Part shown: one piece after another, positions 42,486-51,741 of the stretch
Position numbering within the stretch: the stretch's first letter is position 1
How the letters are laid out: each line of letters opens with the position of its first letter
Assembly: GCF_000024985.1 (NCBI RefSeq)
Contig: NC_013523.1
Coordinates: forward strand, 1,116,001 to 1,180,000
DNA length: 64,000 bases
Source of the DNA: Sphaerobacter thermophilus DSM 20745
GTDB taxonomy: Bacteria > Chloroflexota > Chloroflexia > Thermomicrobiales > Thermomicrobiaceae
Reading direction: 5' to 3'
Made by a program: the position numbers and the translations under genes
Notes under the pieces: generated by a model
What the model saw: the letters and a program-made list of their open reading frames with translations, nothing else
What the model was told of the DNA's origin: nothing
Database searches by the model: none

Positions 42486-43028
42486 ATGGACAGACGCAGT
42501 GACGGCAGGCGACCCCGCGGCGACGACGCACCCGAGTTTCAGGAGCGGGTCGTACAGATCAACCGCGTCGCCAAGGTGCAGAAGGGTGGCCGGCGGTTCA
42601 ACTTCAGCAGCCTTGTCGTAGTCGGCGACGGCAATGGCCGCGTCGGCGTCGGGCTGGGCAAGGCCGCTGAAGTGCCGGACTCGATCCGCAAGGCGGCGGA
42701 TGCTGCCCGGAAGAACATGATCCGGGTGCCGCTGGCGGGGCGGACCATTCCACATGAGGTTGAGGTTAAGTTCGGAGCGGCGCGCGTGCTGCTCAAGCCG
42801 GCTGCGCCGGGTACCGGCGTGATCGCCGGGGCGGGTGTGCGTGCGGTCGTCGAGGCTGCCGGCATCCAGGACATCCTGGCGAAGTCGCTGGGAAGCGACA
42901 ACCCGATCAACGTCACCCAGGCGGCTCTCCTCGCCCTGAAGAGCCTGGAGTCGGTCGAGCAGGTGGCGGAGCGGCGTGGTATTCCGCCGGAGCGGTTGCG
43001 GCGCCGAGAGCGGGCGGTGCAGGCATGA
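42486..43028 (+). CDS. rpsE: 30S ribosomal protein S5
   Basis: A 180-residue S5, important for decoding accuracy. [21 protein letters not shown] near residue 18, [20 protein letters not shown] near 44, and [21 protein letters not shown] near 104 are typical. ATG at 42486 is chosen; an upstream GTG at 42462 is in frame without a ribosome site. Its stop overlaps rpmD (ATGA). Confidence 0.95.
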   Translation: MDRRSDGRRPRGDDAPEFQERVVQINRVAKVQKGGRRFNFSSLVVVGDGNGRVGVGLGKAAEVPDSIRKAADAARKNMIRVPLAGRTIPHEVEVKFGAARVLLKPAAPGTGVIAGAGVRAVVEAAGIQDILAKSLGSDNPINVTQAALLALKSLESVEQVAERRGIPPERLRRRERAVQA

Positions 43029-43219
43029 GCCAGAAGACGATCCGGGTGACCTACTATCGCAGCGCAATCGGGTACAGCCAGGATCAGAAGGACACGATCC
43101 GGGCGCTCGGGTTCCGGCGGCTCAACCAGACGCTGGAGAAGCCGGACAACCCGTCCGTGCGCGGCATGATCTATAAGGTGCGCCACCTGGTGCGGATCGA
43201 GGGCGAAGACGAGTCCTAA
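43025..43219 (+). CDS. rpmD: 50S ribosomal protein L30
   Basis: A 64-residue L30. [30 protein letters not shown], then the conserved [16 protein letters not shown] end. ATG overlaps the rpsE stop. L30 is missing from many bacteria; it is present here. Confidence 0.95.
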   Translation: MSQKTIRVTYYRSAIGYSQDQKDTIRALGFRRLNQTLEKPDNPSVRGMIYKVRHLVRIEGEDES

Positions 43220-43267
43220 CATGTGCGCCCAACTCGCGAGGGCGTACAGGTAGAGGAGTGAAACCCG

Positions 43268-43708
43268 ATGCAGTTGCACGATCTGAAGCCCGCGCCGGGA
43301 TCGCGGAAAGAGCGGACCCGCGTCGGCCGTGGTGACGGGTCCGGCAAGGGGAAGACCGCCGGGCGCGGTACCAAGGGCCAGAAGGCGCGCGGCACCGTGC
43401 GCCGCGGTTTCGAGGGTGGCCAGAACCCGATCTACAAGCGCCTGAGCTACCGCCGCGGCTTCGTCAACATCTTCAAGAAGGTCTATGAGGTGGTGAACGT
43501 CGGCCGGCTCAACGAGTTGGACATCGACGGCCCGATCACCCCTGAGGTGCTCTACGAGCGCGGTGTGACCCGCGGCCTGGAGTACCCGGTGAAGATCCTG
43601 GGCGACGGTGAGGTGACCCGACCGCTGACCGTGCGGGCGCACAAGTTCTCCAAGAGCGCCCGTGAGAAGATCGAGGCCGCCGGCGGCACCGTGGAGGCCA
43701 TCAGCTAA
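43268..43708 (+). CDS. rplO: 50S ribosomal protein L15
   Basis: A 146-residue L15, a late-assembly protein. [41 protein letters not shown] is the classical start; the end has SARKIEAAGG-like sequence ([17 protein letters not shown]). Its TAA overlaps the secY ATG (TAATG). Confidence 0.96.
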   Translation: MQLHDLKPAPGSRKERTRVGRGDGSGKGKTAGRGTKGQKARGTVRRGFEGGQNPIYKRLSYRRGFVNIFKKVYEVVNVGRLNELDIDGPITPEVLYERGVTRGLEYPVKILGDGEVTRPLTVRAHKFSKSAREKIEAAGGTVEAIS

Positions 43709-45006
43709 TGCTCGAAGCAGCCATCAACGCCTTCAGGATCCCGGAGCTGCGGCGCAAGATCCTCTTCACCGTCGGGATCCTGGTCCTGTTCCGCTTCATC
43801 GCGACCATCCCTGTCCCCGGCGTGGACCGCGAGGTATTGCAGCAGCTCTTGGAGCAGAACCAGCTCCTGGGCATGCTGAACCTGTTCTCCGGTAGCACGC
43901 TGGCGAACTTCTCGATCCTGGCGATGGGCGTCTACCCATACATCACGGCGTCGATCATCATGCAGCTCCTGACGCCGATCATCCCGCGCCTGGAGGAACT
44001 GTCGCGGGAGGGACAGCAGGGGCGGAACCGGATCAACCATTACACGCACTGGCTGACCGTGCCGCTGGCGCTGCTGCAGGGCTACGGTCAGGCGGTGTTG
44101 ATGGCGAACGCCGGGGTGCTGAGCGACTTCGGGCTGTTCAACGCCGATACCGCGCTCCGCAGCATCTCGATCCTGCTCGTCATGACGGCCGGTACCGTCT
44201 TCCTGGTCTGGCTTGGTGAGTTGATCACCGAGAACGGGATCGGGAACGGCGTCTCGATCATCATCTTCGGCGGTATCGTGGCCAGCCTCCCGCAGTCGGT
44301 GGCGAATCTCATCGGTGGTGGGACGGCGACGCAGAACGTCCTGGGCACCGTCGGCTTCATCCTGATCGGACTGATCACCATCGTCGGCATCGTGCTGCTG
44401 AACGAGGGGGTGCGCCGGATCCCGGTGCAGCATGCCAAGCGCATCCGCCGCGGGCGGGTGTACGGTGGCGGCAGCACCTACATCCCGCTGAAGGTCAACT
44501 CCGCCGGGATGATCCCGCTGATTTTCGCCATTAGCATCATGGTCTTCCCGGGGATGATCGCCAACTTCCTGCAGACGTCCGACCGGGATTGGGTTCGCAA
44601 CCTGGCGGGCTCGGTGGCCACCGCCTTCAACCCGAACGGGTTGCTCTACCAGGTCATCTACTTTGTGATGGTGGTGGCGTTCACCTACTTCTATACGATG
44701 GTGCTGTTCCAGCAGCAGAACATCGCGGAGAACCTCCAGAAGCAGGGTGCCTTCATCCCTGGCGTTCGGCCGGGGAGGAACACGGAGGCCTACCTCACGC
44801 GGGTGCTGATGCGGATCACCCTCGTGGGCGCGCTCTCGCTCGGTGTGGTGGCGGTGCTCCCGTACATTGCGGCCCAGATCACCGGGGTCACGACGCTGTT
44901 CCTGGGCGCGACGTCGCTGCTGATCGTCGTGGGTGTCGCCATCGACACCATGCGCCAGCTTGAGGCGCAGTTGATGATGCGGAACTACGAGGGCTTCCTC
45001 CGCTGA
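43708..45006 (+). CDS. secY: Protein translocase channel subunit SecY
   Basis: The 432-residue core of the SecYEG channel, in the plasma membrane, with about ten hydrophobic segments. Family signatures: [14 protein letters not shown] near residue 31 and [15 protein letters not shown] near 73 (both signature blocks), with [19 protein letters not shown] near 340 in the last cytoplasmic loop. Coupled to rplO by TAATG; adk follows 14 bases later. Confidence 0.97.
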   Translation: MLEAAINAFRIPELRRKILFTVGILVLFRFIATIPVPGVDREVLQQLLEQNQLLGMLNLFSGSTLANFSILAMGVYPYITASIIMQLLTPIIPRLEELSREGQQGRNRINHYTHWLTVPLALLQGYGQAVLMANAGVLSDFGLFNADTALRSISILLVMTAGTVFLVWLGELITENGIGNGVSIIIFGGIVASLPQSVANLIGGGTATQNVLGTVGFILIGLITIVGIVLLNEGVRRIPVQHAKRIRRGRVYGGGSTYIPLKVNSAGMIPLIFAISIMVFPGMIANFLQTSDRDWVRNLAGSVATAFNPNGLLYQVIYFVMVVAFTYFYTMVLFQQQNIAENLQKQGAFIPGVRPGRNTEAYLTRVLMRITLVGALSLGVVAVLPYIAAQITGVTTLFLGATSLLIVVGVAIDTMRQLEAQLMMRNYEGFLR

Positions 45007-45020
45007 GGAGAGGGCGCGTC

Positions 45021-45710
45021 ATGGGTGTGGACGGCGCACGACACGTCGTCATCATGGGCCCGCAGGGTGCGGGCAAGGGGACGCAGGCGGCGATCATCGC
45101 GCCTCGGCTCGGGCTGGTACACGTTGCCACCGGGGACCTGTTCCGGCAGGTGATGGCCAGCGATACGGAGCTGGCGCGGGAGATTCGCAGCTACTACGAC
45201 CGCGGCGCGCTCGTCCCTGACGAGCTCACCCTGCGAATGCTCACCGAGCGGCTCGACGAGCTGGCAACCGAGCAGCCCGACGCGCGGGGTGCGCTGATCG
45301 ACGGCTTCCCGCGCAACCAGGCCCAGGCTGAGGCGCTGGATGCAGCGCTGGCAGCCCGGGGCGACTCAATCGCGGCGGTGATCCACATCGCGGTGCCGCG
45401 GGAGGTGCTCATCGAGCGGCTGAGCGGGCGCCTGGTCTGCCGAAACTGCGGGGCGACGTACCACAAGGTGTTCAACCCGCCGAAGCAGCCGGGTGTCTGC
45501 GATGCCTGCGGCGGGGAGCTGTACCAGCGGAGCGACGACACTCCGGAGGCTGTCGAGCGACGCCTGTCGATCTACTACGAGCAGACTGAGCCGGTCCTGC
45601 AGCACTACGCGCAGGCCGGGTTGCTGGTGGATGTCGACGGTAACCAGCCGATCGAGGCGGTCACCGAGGCGATTCTGACCGCGCTCCGGCCGCGGGTCGA
45701 GGCGAGCTAA
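45021..45710 (+). CDS. adk: Adenylate kinase, zinc-lid form
   Basis: A 229-residue kinase interconverting ATP + AMP and two ADP. P-loop GPQGAGKGTQA near residue 13, NMP-binding Arg in ALIDGFPRNQAQAEAL near 91, and a LID domain with two Cys pairs (CRNCG..CDACG, about 140-162) that bind zinc, common in Gram-positive and thermophilic forms. ATG at 45021 after GAGGAGAGG. Coupled to map by TAATG. Confidence 0.96.
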   Translation: MGVDGARHVVIMGPQGAGKGTQAAIIAPRLGLVHVATGDLFRQVMASDTELAREIRSYYDRGALVPDELTLRMLTERLDELATEQPDARGALIDGFPRNQAQAEALDAALAARGDSIAAVIHIAVPREVLIERLSGRLVCRNCGATYHKVFNPPKQPGVCDACGGELYQRSDDTPEAVERRLSIYYEQTEPVLQHYAQAGLLVDVDGNQPIEAVTEAILTALRPRVEAS

Positions 45711-46474
45711 TGGCGATCGCGCTGAAGTCGGCCCGCGAGATCAAGTTGATGCGCGCAGCGGGACTGGTTGTGGCCGAAGTGCTCGACCTGATGCGCGAGC
45801 GGGTGGCGCCCGGGATCACCACGCGGGAGCTGGACCGGTTGGCCTACGAACTGATCACGGCGCGAGGTGGGAAACCGTCCTTCCTCGGGTACCAGGGCTA
45901 CCCGGCCAGCATCTGCGCCTCGGTCAACGAGGAGATCGTCCACGGCATCCCGAGTGACCGGGTACTGGTCGAGGGAGACATCATCTCGATCGACGTCGGG
46001 GTGATCATGGAGGGCTACCACGGCGACGCAGCGATCACGCTGCCGGTCGGGCAGGTCAGTGACGAGGCCCTGCGACTGATCGCTGCCACCGAGGGTGCCT
46101 TCCACGCCGGCGCCGCCGCCGCGGTCGCCGGGAAGCGGCTAGGTGACATCGGCGCGGCGATCGAGTCCTACGCCGCGGAGCACGGGTTCGAGGTCGTCCG
46201 CGAGTACACCGGGCACGGGGTCGGGCGTGCGATGCACGAGGAACCGACCGTGTTCAACTACGGGCGGCCGGGAACTGGGATGCGGCTCCGGCCGGGGATG
46301 ACGCTCGCGATCGAGCCGATGCTCACCGCGGGGTCGGCTCGGACGCGAGTGCTGCCGGACGGCTGGACGGTGGTGACGGCGGACGGCTCGCTTGCCGCCC
46401 ACTACGAGCACACAGTGCTCGTCACGGAGGATGAGCCGGTGCTGTTGACCGCGCCGGCCGAAAGTGTGGTATAA
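45710..46474 (+). CDS. map: Methionine aminopeptidase, type I
   Basis: A 254-residue metalloprotease that removes the N-terminal Met. All five metal ligands are visible in family context: Asp in SIDVGV, Asp in YHGDAAIT, His in [12 protein letters not shown], Glu in AIEPMLT and Glu in HYEHTVLV. Start overlaps the adk stop (TAATG). The 3' end of map carries the -10 box of the next promoter (TATAAT over its stop codon). Confidence 0.96.
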   Translation: MAIALKSAREIKLMRAAGLVVAEVLDLMRERVAPGITTRELDRLAYELITARGGKPSFLGYQGYPASICASVNEEIVHGIPSDRVLVEGDIISIDVGVIMEGYHGDAAITLPVGQVSDEALRLIAATEGAFHAGAAAAVAGKRLGDIGAAIESYAAEHGFEVVREYTGHGVGRAMHEEPTVFNYGRPGTGMRLRPGMTLAIEPMLTAGSARTRVLPDGWTVVTADGSLAAHYEHTVLVTEDEPVLLTAPAESVV

Positions 46475-46475
46475 T
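46445..46475 (+). promoter_or_regulatory. Extended -10 promoter for infA-rplQ, inside map
   Basis: TTGACC at 46445-46450, a 19-base spacer, TGG then TATAAT at 46470-46475, which contains the map stop codon (TAA). The TGG makes an extended -10, offsetting the long spacer. Transcription would start near 46482. Confidence 0.65.
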
Positions 46476-46486
46476 CCCGCTTTGTG

Positions 46487-46521
46487 GCGCACACACGCGG
46501 TCCGCCGGTTTTCGCGTGCGC
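46487..46521 (+). promoter_or_regulatory. Hairpin in the infA leader
   Basis: GCGC..ACGCG (46487-46499) pairs with CGCGTGCGC (46513-46521), with a four-base bulge, ending just before the GAGGTG ribosome site of infA. It may affect infA translation. Confidence 0.4.
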
Positions 46522-46539
46522 GGGTTGAGGTGTGGTTCG

Positions 46540-46761
46540 GTGGCAAAGAAGGATGTCATCGAGGTCGAAGGTCGCGTCACAGAGCCCCTGCCGAACGCCA
46601 TGTTTCGCGTGGAGTTGGACAGCGGGCACGAGGTATTAGCCCACATCTCGGGCAAGCTGCGGTTGAACTTTATCCGCATTCTGCCCGGAGACCGCGTCCG
46701 CGTCGAGTTGTCGCCGTACGATCTGGCGCGCGGCCGCATCACGTATCGACTGCGCACGTAA
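46540..46761 (+). CDS. infA: Translation initiation factor IF-1
   Basis: A 73-residue OB-fold factor that blocks the A site during initiation. [54 protein letters not shown] is near-invariant in the family. GTG at 46540 is chosen, giving the standard length; a GTG eight codons upstream is in frame but non-conserved. First gene after the internal promoter. Confidence 0.96.
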   Translation: MAKKDVIEVEGRVTEPLPNAMFRVELDSGHEVLAHISGKLRLNFIRILPGDRVRVELSPYDLARGRITYRLRT

Positions 46762-46797
46762 TCGACGTGGCGCCCAGCGTGTGAGGGGTGGAGAGAT

Positions 46798-46911
46798 ATG
46801 AAGGTGACGGCATCGGTCAAGCGCCGGTGTGACAACTGCCGGATCATCAGGCGCCGCGGGGTGGTGCGGGTCATCTGCACGAACCCGAAGCACAAGCAGC
46901 GGCAGGGGTAG
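46798..46911 (+). CDS. rpmJ: 50S ribosomal protein L36, zinc form
   Basis: A 37-residue protein, [20 protein letters not shown] to HKQRQG. The zinc ligands Cys-x2-Cys, Cys and His (CDNC, then CTNPKH) are all present, so it is the zinc-binding form. ATG at 46798 lies 36 bases after infA, before rpsM. Confidence 0.97.
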   Translation: MKVTASVKRRCDNCRIIRRRGVVRVICTNPKHKQRQG

Positions 46912-46926
46912 GGAGGACGGACGCTG

Positions 46927-47301
46927 ATGGCTCGAATCGCGGGTGTAGACCTCCCCCGAGACAAGCGGGTCGAGATCGCCCTGACCTATATCTACGGCAT
47001 TGGGCTGTCGACCAGCAAGAAGCTGCTGGAGCGCACGGGCGTGTCGCCGGACACCCGCGTGCGGGATCTGACGGATGACGAGGTCGGCCGGCTCCGCGAC
47101 ATCATCGAGAAGGAGATGGTGGTCGAGGGGGACCTGCGGCGCGAGATCAACATGAACATCAAGCGGCTGATGGACATCGGCTGCTACCGCGGGCTGCGGC
47201 ATCGCCGCGGGCTTCCGGTGCGCGGGCAGCGCACGCGGACCAACGCGCGCACCCGCAAGGGTCCAAAGCGGGCCATCGGCGTTCGCAAGCGCGGGCGCTA
47301 G
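46927..47301 (+). CDS. rpsM: 30S ribosomal protein S13
   Basis: A 124-residue S13, in the head of the small subunit. [26 protein letters not shown] start, [22 protein letters not shown], and the basic end [35 protein letters not shown] precedes the ATG. Confidence 0.97.
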   Translation: MARIAGVDLPRDKRVEIALTYIYGIGLSTSKKLLERTGVSPDTRVRDLTDDEVGRLRDIIEKEMVVEGDLRREINMNIKRLMDIGCYRGLRHRRGLPVRGQRTRTNARTRKGPKRAIGVRKRGR

Positions 47302-47359
47302 GCTGCGCAAGGTTGGCCGGTAGGCAACTGGGAACCAGCAGAGGGAGGACAGCAACTCA

Positions 47360-47770
47360 ATGGCGGATCGACGGCGAACGGGCCGAGGGCGGTCGGCGCG
47401 TCCGCGCCGGAGGGACAGGAAGAATATCCCCCGGGGGCGGGCGTACATCCAGTCCACGTTCAATAACACGATCGTTACCCTGACTGACCAGGCCGGCAAC
47501 GTGGTGGGATGGGCCAGCGCGGGGTCCTCTGGCTTCAAGGGCTCGCGCAAGAGCACGCCCTACGCCGCCCAGGTGGCCGCGGAGAACGCGGCGCGGAAGG
47601 CGATGGACCACGGCATGCGGCAGGTCGATGTGTTCATCAAGGGGCCTGGCGCCGGCCGGGAGATGGCCATCCGGTCGCTGCAAGCCGCCGGGATGCAGGT
47701 GCTGTCGATCTCCGACATCACGCCGGTTCCGCACAACGGTTGCCGCCCGCCGAAGCGGCGGCGCGTCTAG
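47360..47770 (+). CDS. rpsK: 30S ribosomal protein S11
   Basis: A 136-residue S11, on the platform. A basic N-terminal extension (about 20 residues) is followed by the core [46 protein letters not shown] and the end [26 protein letters not shown] precedes the ATG at some distance. Confidence 0.97.
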   Translation: MADRRRTGRGRSARPRRRDRKNIPRGRAYIQSTFNNTIVTLTDQAGNVVGWASAGSSGFKGSRKSTPYAAQVAAENAARKAMDHGMRQVDVFIKGPGAGREMAIRSLQAAGMQVLSISDITPVPHNGCRPPKRRRV

Positions 47771-47809
47771 GCCGAGTCCCAGTACGGCTTACTGGGCTGA
47801 GGAGGACGA

Positions 47810-48454
47810 ATGGCAAGGTACACCGGTCCCGTGTGCCGGATCTGCCGCCGCGAGGGCATGAAGCTCTTCCTGAAGGGCGAGCGCTGCTTCGGCCCCAAGT
47901 GCCCGATCGTGCAGCGGCAGCCGGCCAAGAATTTCCCGCCGGGGCAGCACGGGCAGAAGCGAACGCGGCGCCCGTCGGAGTACGGTCTGCAGCTCCGCGA
48001 GAAGCAGAAGATCCGCCGCATGTACGGCATCATGGAGCGGCAGTTCCGGCGCCACTTCGAGGAAGCGGAGCGCCGCGGCGGCGTCACCGGCGAGAACCTG
48101 CTCCAGATTCTGGAGATGCGCCTGGATAACGTCGTGTACCGGCTCGGATTCGCCGACTCGCGCAACCAGGCGCGTCAGTTGGTCCGCCACGGCCACTTTA
48201 CGGTCAACGGGCGGAAGACCAACATCCCGTCGTTCATCGTCAAGCCGGGCGATGTGGTCGCAGTGCGTCCGCAGAGCCGGGAGCGCGAGTACTTCAAGAT
48301 CGTCGCCGAGACGGCGGGCTCGAAGCAGGTTCCCGAGTGGATCTCGCGCGACATGGAGTCGTTGAGCGGCCGCATCATCAACGCACCGACGCCGGACCAG
48401 ATCGAACGACCACCGTTCAACGAGCAGCTGGTCGTCGAGTTCTACAGCCGATAA
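47810..48454 (+). CDS. rpsD: 30S ribosomal protein S4, zinc form
   Basis: A 214-residue S4, a primary 16S rRNA binder and, in enteric bacteria, the repressor of the alpha operon. [16 protein letters not shown] start with four Cys (CRIC, CFGPKC) in a zinc site; S4 RNA-binding domain near residue 100 ([29 protein letters not shown]). GAGGAGG before ATG 47810. Confidence 0.97.
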   Translation: MARYTGPVCRICRREGMKLFLKGERCFGPKCPIVQRQPAKNFPPGQHGQKRTRRPSEYGLQLREKQKIRRMYGIMERQFRRHFEEAERRGGVTGENLLQILEMRLDNVVYRLGFADSRNQARQLVRHGHFTVNGRKTNIPSFIVKPGDVVAVRPQSREREYFKIVAETAGSKQVPEWISRDMESLSGRIINAPTPDQIERPPFNEQLVVEFYSR

Positions 48455-48537
48455 CCATATGATCCTGGCGCAGCGGGGCCGCTGCCTGGCGCGACGGCCC
48501 CGCCCGCACTGGGGATGCCCAGAGGAGGCTGATTCGC

Positions 48538-49560
48538 TTGTTGGAGATAGCCCGACCGAGAGTTCAACAGACCCACGCCGGTGTCAACTACGGCCGCTTC
48601 GAGATCGAGCCGTTGGAGCCCGGCTATGGCATCACCATCGGGAACGCCCTCCGGCGCATCCTGCTCCGGTCACTCCCGGGCACGGCCATCGTGCGGGTGC
48701 GCATCGCCGATGTCTGGCACGAGTTCTCGACGATCGAAGGCGTGCGCGAGGATGTGACCGAGATCGTGCTCAACCTCAAGCGGGTGCGGCTGAAGGCGTT
48801 GACCGAGTCGTTCCGCGAGGGGCGCGCCAGCCTGTACGCACAGGGTGAGGGAGTCGTACGCGCAGGGGACATCGACTGGCCGGGCGACGTCGAGGTGGTC
48901 AACCCCGAGCACGTCATCGCGACGTTGGACAACGACGACGCGCGGCTGGAGATGGACCTGGTCATTGCCCGTGGCCGCGGTTACCAGCCGGCCGAGACGC
49001 AGGAGATCTACACGATCGGTGAGATCCCGGTCGATGCGATCTTCACGCCGATCGAGAAGGTCAACTACGTGGTCGAGCACACCCGCGTCGGCCAGATGAC
49101 CGACTACGACCGGCTCATCATCGAGATCATCACCGATGGGACGATCGAGCCGGCTGATGCGCTAAGCGAGGCGGCCCAGATCCTGGTCGACCACGCCCGC
49201 CTGATTGCGGACTTCAACCGGGAGCCGAGCGAGCCGGAAGAGGAAGAGGACAAGACTCCGAGCATCGTCGACAACCGGCCGCTGGCGGAGCTGGGGCTGT
49301 CGCCGCGGGTGCTGAACGCGCTGCGCAGCCGGCAGATCGAGCGCGTCGGGCAGGTGCTCTCGCTTCCGCAGGAGCAGTTGCTGTCGATCCGGAACTTCGG
49401 TCCGCGCTCGCTGCAGGAACTCCGGGAGCGGCTGGCCGAGCACGGCTACACGCTGGCGATGGACGCGGAGAAGAAGGACAGCGAAGCCGCGTCCGAGGGG
49501 GAGGCTGCCGAGGACGCCGAGGCGGCGCTCTCCAGTCAGGTGGAGGAGACCAACGAATGA
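48538..49560 (+). CDS. rpoA: RNA polymerase subunit alpha
   Basis: The 340-residue alpha subunit, which nucleates polymerase assembly. N-terminal domain: NYGRFEIEPLEPGYGITIGNALRRILLRSLPG near residue 18; C-terminal DNA-binding domain: LAELGLSPRVLNALRSRQIERVGQVLSL and NFGPRSLQELRERLAEHGYTL near 240-305. A 30-residue Glu/Ala tail follows. The start is TTG at 48538 after AGAGGAGG; a second TTG is next to it. Confidence 0.97.
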   Translation: MLEIARPRVQQTHAGVNYGRFEIEPLEPGYGITIGNALRRILLRSLPGTAIVRVRIADVWHEFSTIEGVREDVTEIVLNLKRVRLKALTESFREGRASLYAQGEGVVRAGDIDWPGDVEVVNPEHVIATLDNDDARLEMDLVIARGRGYQPAETQEIYTIGEIPVDAIFTPIEKVNYVVEHTRVGQMTDYDRLIIEIITDGTIEPADALSEAAQILVDHARLIADFNREPSEPEEEEDKTPSIVDNRPLAELGLSPRVLNALRSRQIERVGQVLSLPQEQLLSIRNFGPRSLQELRERLAEHGYTLAMDAEKKDSEAASEGEAAEDAEAALSSQVEETNE

Positions 49561-49910
49561 GGCATCGGGTCGCCGGACGTAAGTTCGGCCGTTCGACCAA
49601 GGAGCGGAAGGCGCTCTTCCGCAACCTGGCAATTTCACTGATCCTGCATGAGCGCATGACGACGACCGAGGCGAAGGCCAAGACGGTTCGCCCGATCGTC
49701 GAGAAGTACGTCACTATGGCGCGCGAGGACACCGAGCACCGGCGCCGGCTGCTGATGGCCCGGCTGGGTGATGAGCGTGCCGTGGCCAAGCTGTTTGAGG
49801 TGCTCGGGCCGCGATTCGAAGGGCAGGCGGGCGGTTACACGCGCATCTACAAGCTCGGGCCGCGGCGCGGCGATGGCGCGCCGATGGCGGTGATCGAGTT
49901 CGTCGCCTAA
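49557..49910 (+). CDS. rplQ: 50S ribosomal protein L17
   Basis: A 117-residue L17. [42 protein letters not shown] start and [31 protein letters not shown]-type end. ATG overlaps the rpoA stop (ATGA). Confidence 0.96.
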   Translation: [117 protein letters not shown]

Positions 49911-49930
49911 GGCCCGGGCGCGGGTCGGCG

Positions 49931-50746
49931 ATGGGGCAGCCGATCGCCGTTCGCACCTTCCGAGTGGACCTCGGCTACGATGGCAGCGCGTTTTTCGGTT
50001 CACAGCGCCAGCCGGGCGTCCGGACGGTGCAGGGGGCTCTCGAATCGGCTGCCGAGCGCCTGGCCGGGGAGCCAACGCGGGTCGCGCTGGCGGGGCGCAC
50101 AGATCGCGGCGTACACGCGGTCGGGCAGGTCGCCAGCCTTCGCATCCGGTGGGCGCGCTCGGCCGATGAACTGGCGCGGGCGTTGATGGCCCTGACACCG
50201 GACGATCTGGTGGTTTACGGGGCCAGGGAAGTCGACGAGCGCTTTCACGCCCGCTTCTCCGCCCGCTGGCGGGAGTACCGGTACTTCGTCTGGGAGGGGC
50301 CGGTACCCACGTTGATGCGGGGACGGGTGTGGGTCGTCCGGACGCCGCTGAACCTCGCCGCGATGAACGCCGCGGCGGATGCCTTCATTGGGAGGCGAGA
50401 TTTCGCAGCGGTCGCGGGCGCCGGGGTGGGAGTGCCGTGGTCGGGCATCGACACGACCCGTACGGTATCCTTAGCTCGCTGGCGGATCGTCGACCAGCCG
50501 TTCGAGCGGCACGACCGCAGCGGGCGACTGCTGGAATTTCGCATCCGGGCTGACGGCTTTCTGCCGCACATGGTGCGGAACATTGTCGGAAGCCTGGTGG
50601 CGGTCGGCCGGGGAGACCGGCCAATTGGGTGGACAGAAGAGTTGCTAGCCGGCCGGGACCGCCGTCGCGGCGAGGCGCCGGCCCCGGCGCAGGGTCTCGT
50701 TCTCTGGCGGGTCGCCTACGACGACGACCCGGATGGCGCCGAGTAA
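49931..50746 (+). CDS. truA: tRNA pseudouridine synthase A
   Basis: A 271-residue enzyme that makes pseudouridine at positions 38-40 of tRNA. The catalytic Asp is in AGRTDRGVHAVGQVA near residue 58; family motifs FHARFSARWREYRYFVWEG near 103 and FLPHMVRNIVGSLVAVGRG near 215. ATG at 49931, 20 bases after rplQ; the rplQ-truA-rplM-rpsI order is common. Confidence 0.94.
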   Translation: MGQPIAVRTFRVDLGYDGSAFFGSQRQPGVRTVQGALESAAERLAGEPTRVALAGRTDRGVHAVGQVASLRIRWARSADELARALMALTPDDLVVYGAREVDERFHARFSARWREYRYFVWEGPVPTLMRGRVWVVRTPLNLAAMNAAADAFIGRRDFAAVAGAGVGVPWSGIDTTRTVSLARWRIVDQPFERHDRSGRLLEFRIRADGFLPHMVRNIVGSLVAVGRGDRPIGWTEELLAGRDRRRGEAPAPAQGLVLWRVAYDDDPDGAE

Positions 50747-50783
50747 TCGGATGACGCCGCAGGCAACACGGGAGTAGAGGGTG

Positions 50784-51218
50784 ATGAAGACGTATACGCC
50801 AAAGGCCTCCGAGATCGAGCGCCAATGGTACATCGTCGATGCGGAGGGCAAGACGCTGGGGCGGCTCGCTTCCCAGGTGGCGACGATCCTCCGCGGCAAG
50901 CACAAGCCGACCTTCGCCACGCACATGGATACCGGTGACTTCGTCATCGTCATCAACGCGGCGAAGGTGAAGGTGACCGGGAACAAGGAGCGCGACAAGA
51001 TCTACTACCGGCACTCCGGCTACCCGGGCGGCTTCAAGCAGACCCGGTTCGCAGACCTGATCGCCAAGCATCCCACGCGGCCGGTGGAGCGGGCGGTGCG
51101 CAACATGCTGCCTAAGAACGCGCTCGGCGAGAGGATGTTCAAGAAGCTGAAGGTGTACGCCGGGCCCGAGCATCCGCACCAGGCGCAGCGCCCGACGGAA
51201 CTCCGAATCGAGGGATAG
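50784..51218 (+). CDS. rplM: 50S ribosomal protein L13
   Basis: A 144-residue L13, an early assembly protein. [44 protein letters not shown] start; signature [23 protein letters not shown] near the end. An in-frame GTG directly before the ATG is an alternative. Forms a pair with rpsI. Confidence 0.96.
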   Translation: MKTYTPKASEIERQWYIVDAEGKTLGRLASQVATILRGKHKPTFATHMDTGDFVIVINAAKVKVTGNKERDKIYYRHSGYPGGFKQTRFADLIAKHPTRPVERAVRNMLPKNALGERMFKKLKVYAGPEHPHQAQRPTELRIEG

Positions 51219-51234
51219 AGGAGGGGCGAACCAG

Positions 51235-51678
51235 GTGGAAGCAACTGCGAGCACGGCACCTGCCGAAAACCAGACGAACAGCGAGAGGCCGCGCTACTAC
51301 TACGGGGTCGGTCGGCGGAAGACTGCTGTCGCGCAGGTCCGGCTGTACCCGGGCAACGGCCGCATCACGGTCAACAAGAAGGAGCCGCGCGAGTACTTCG
51401 GCGGCCGTGACATCTACCAGCTCATCATCTCGGAGCCGCTGCGGCTGACTAACACGTTCGACCGCTTCGACATCCGCGTCCGCGTGCGGGGCGGTGGTTT
51501 GAGCGGCCAGGCCGGCGCGGTGCGGCACGGTATTGCCCGCGCGTTGCTCCGGCACGATCCGGAGCTGCGGCCGGTGCTGCGCCGGGCAGGGCTTCTCACC
51601 CGCGACGCGCGCGTGAAGGAGCGGAAGAAGGTCGGGCTCAAGCGTGCCCGCAAGGCGCCGCAGTACACCAAGCGCTAA
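51235..51678 (+). CDS. rpsI: 30S ribosomal protein S9
   Basis: A 147-residue S9 with a basic C-terminal tail that reaches the P-site t[25 protein letters not shown] near residue 20, [15 protein letters not shown] near 90, and the end [18 protein letters not shown] are diagnostic. GTG start after GAGGAGGGG. An N-terminal Ala/Thr/Asn extension of about 18 residues is non-conserved. Last gene of the block. Confidence 0.96.
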   Translation: MEATASTAPAENQTNSERPRYYYGVGRRKTAVAQVRLYPGNGRITVNKKEPREYFGGRDIYQLIISEPLRLTNTFDRFDIRVRVRGGGLSGQAGAVRHGIARALLRHDPELRPVLRRAGLLTRDARVKERKKVGLKRARKAPQYTKR

Positions 51679-51707
51679 ACGGCGTCTACCCTCAAGAGCA
51701 CAACCTG

Positions 51708-51741
51708 CGAGGCGTCGGCCATGCCGGCGCCTCGTTTGGTT
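51708..51741 (+). terminator. Terminator after rpsI
   Basis: CGAGGCGTCGGC (51708-51719) pairs with GCCGGCGCCTCG (51723-51734) along twelve positions, one G-U, with a three-base loop; TTTGGTT follows. It ends the ribosomal block and also lies between convergent gene ends. Confidence 0.7.
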
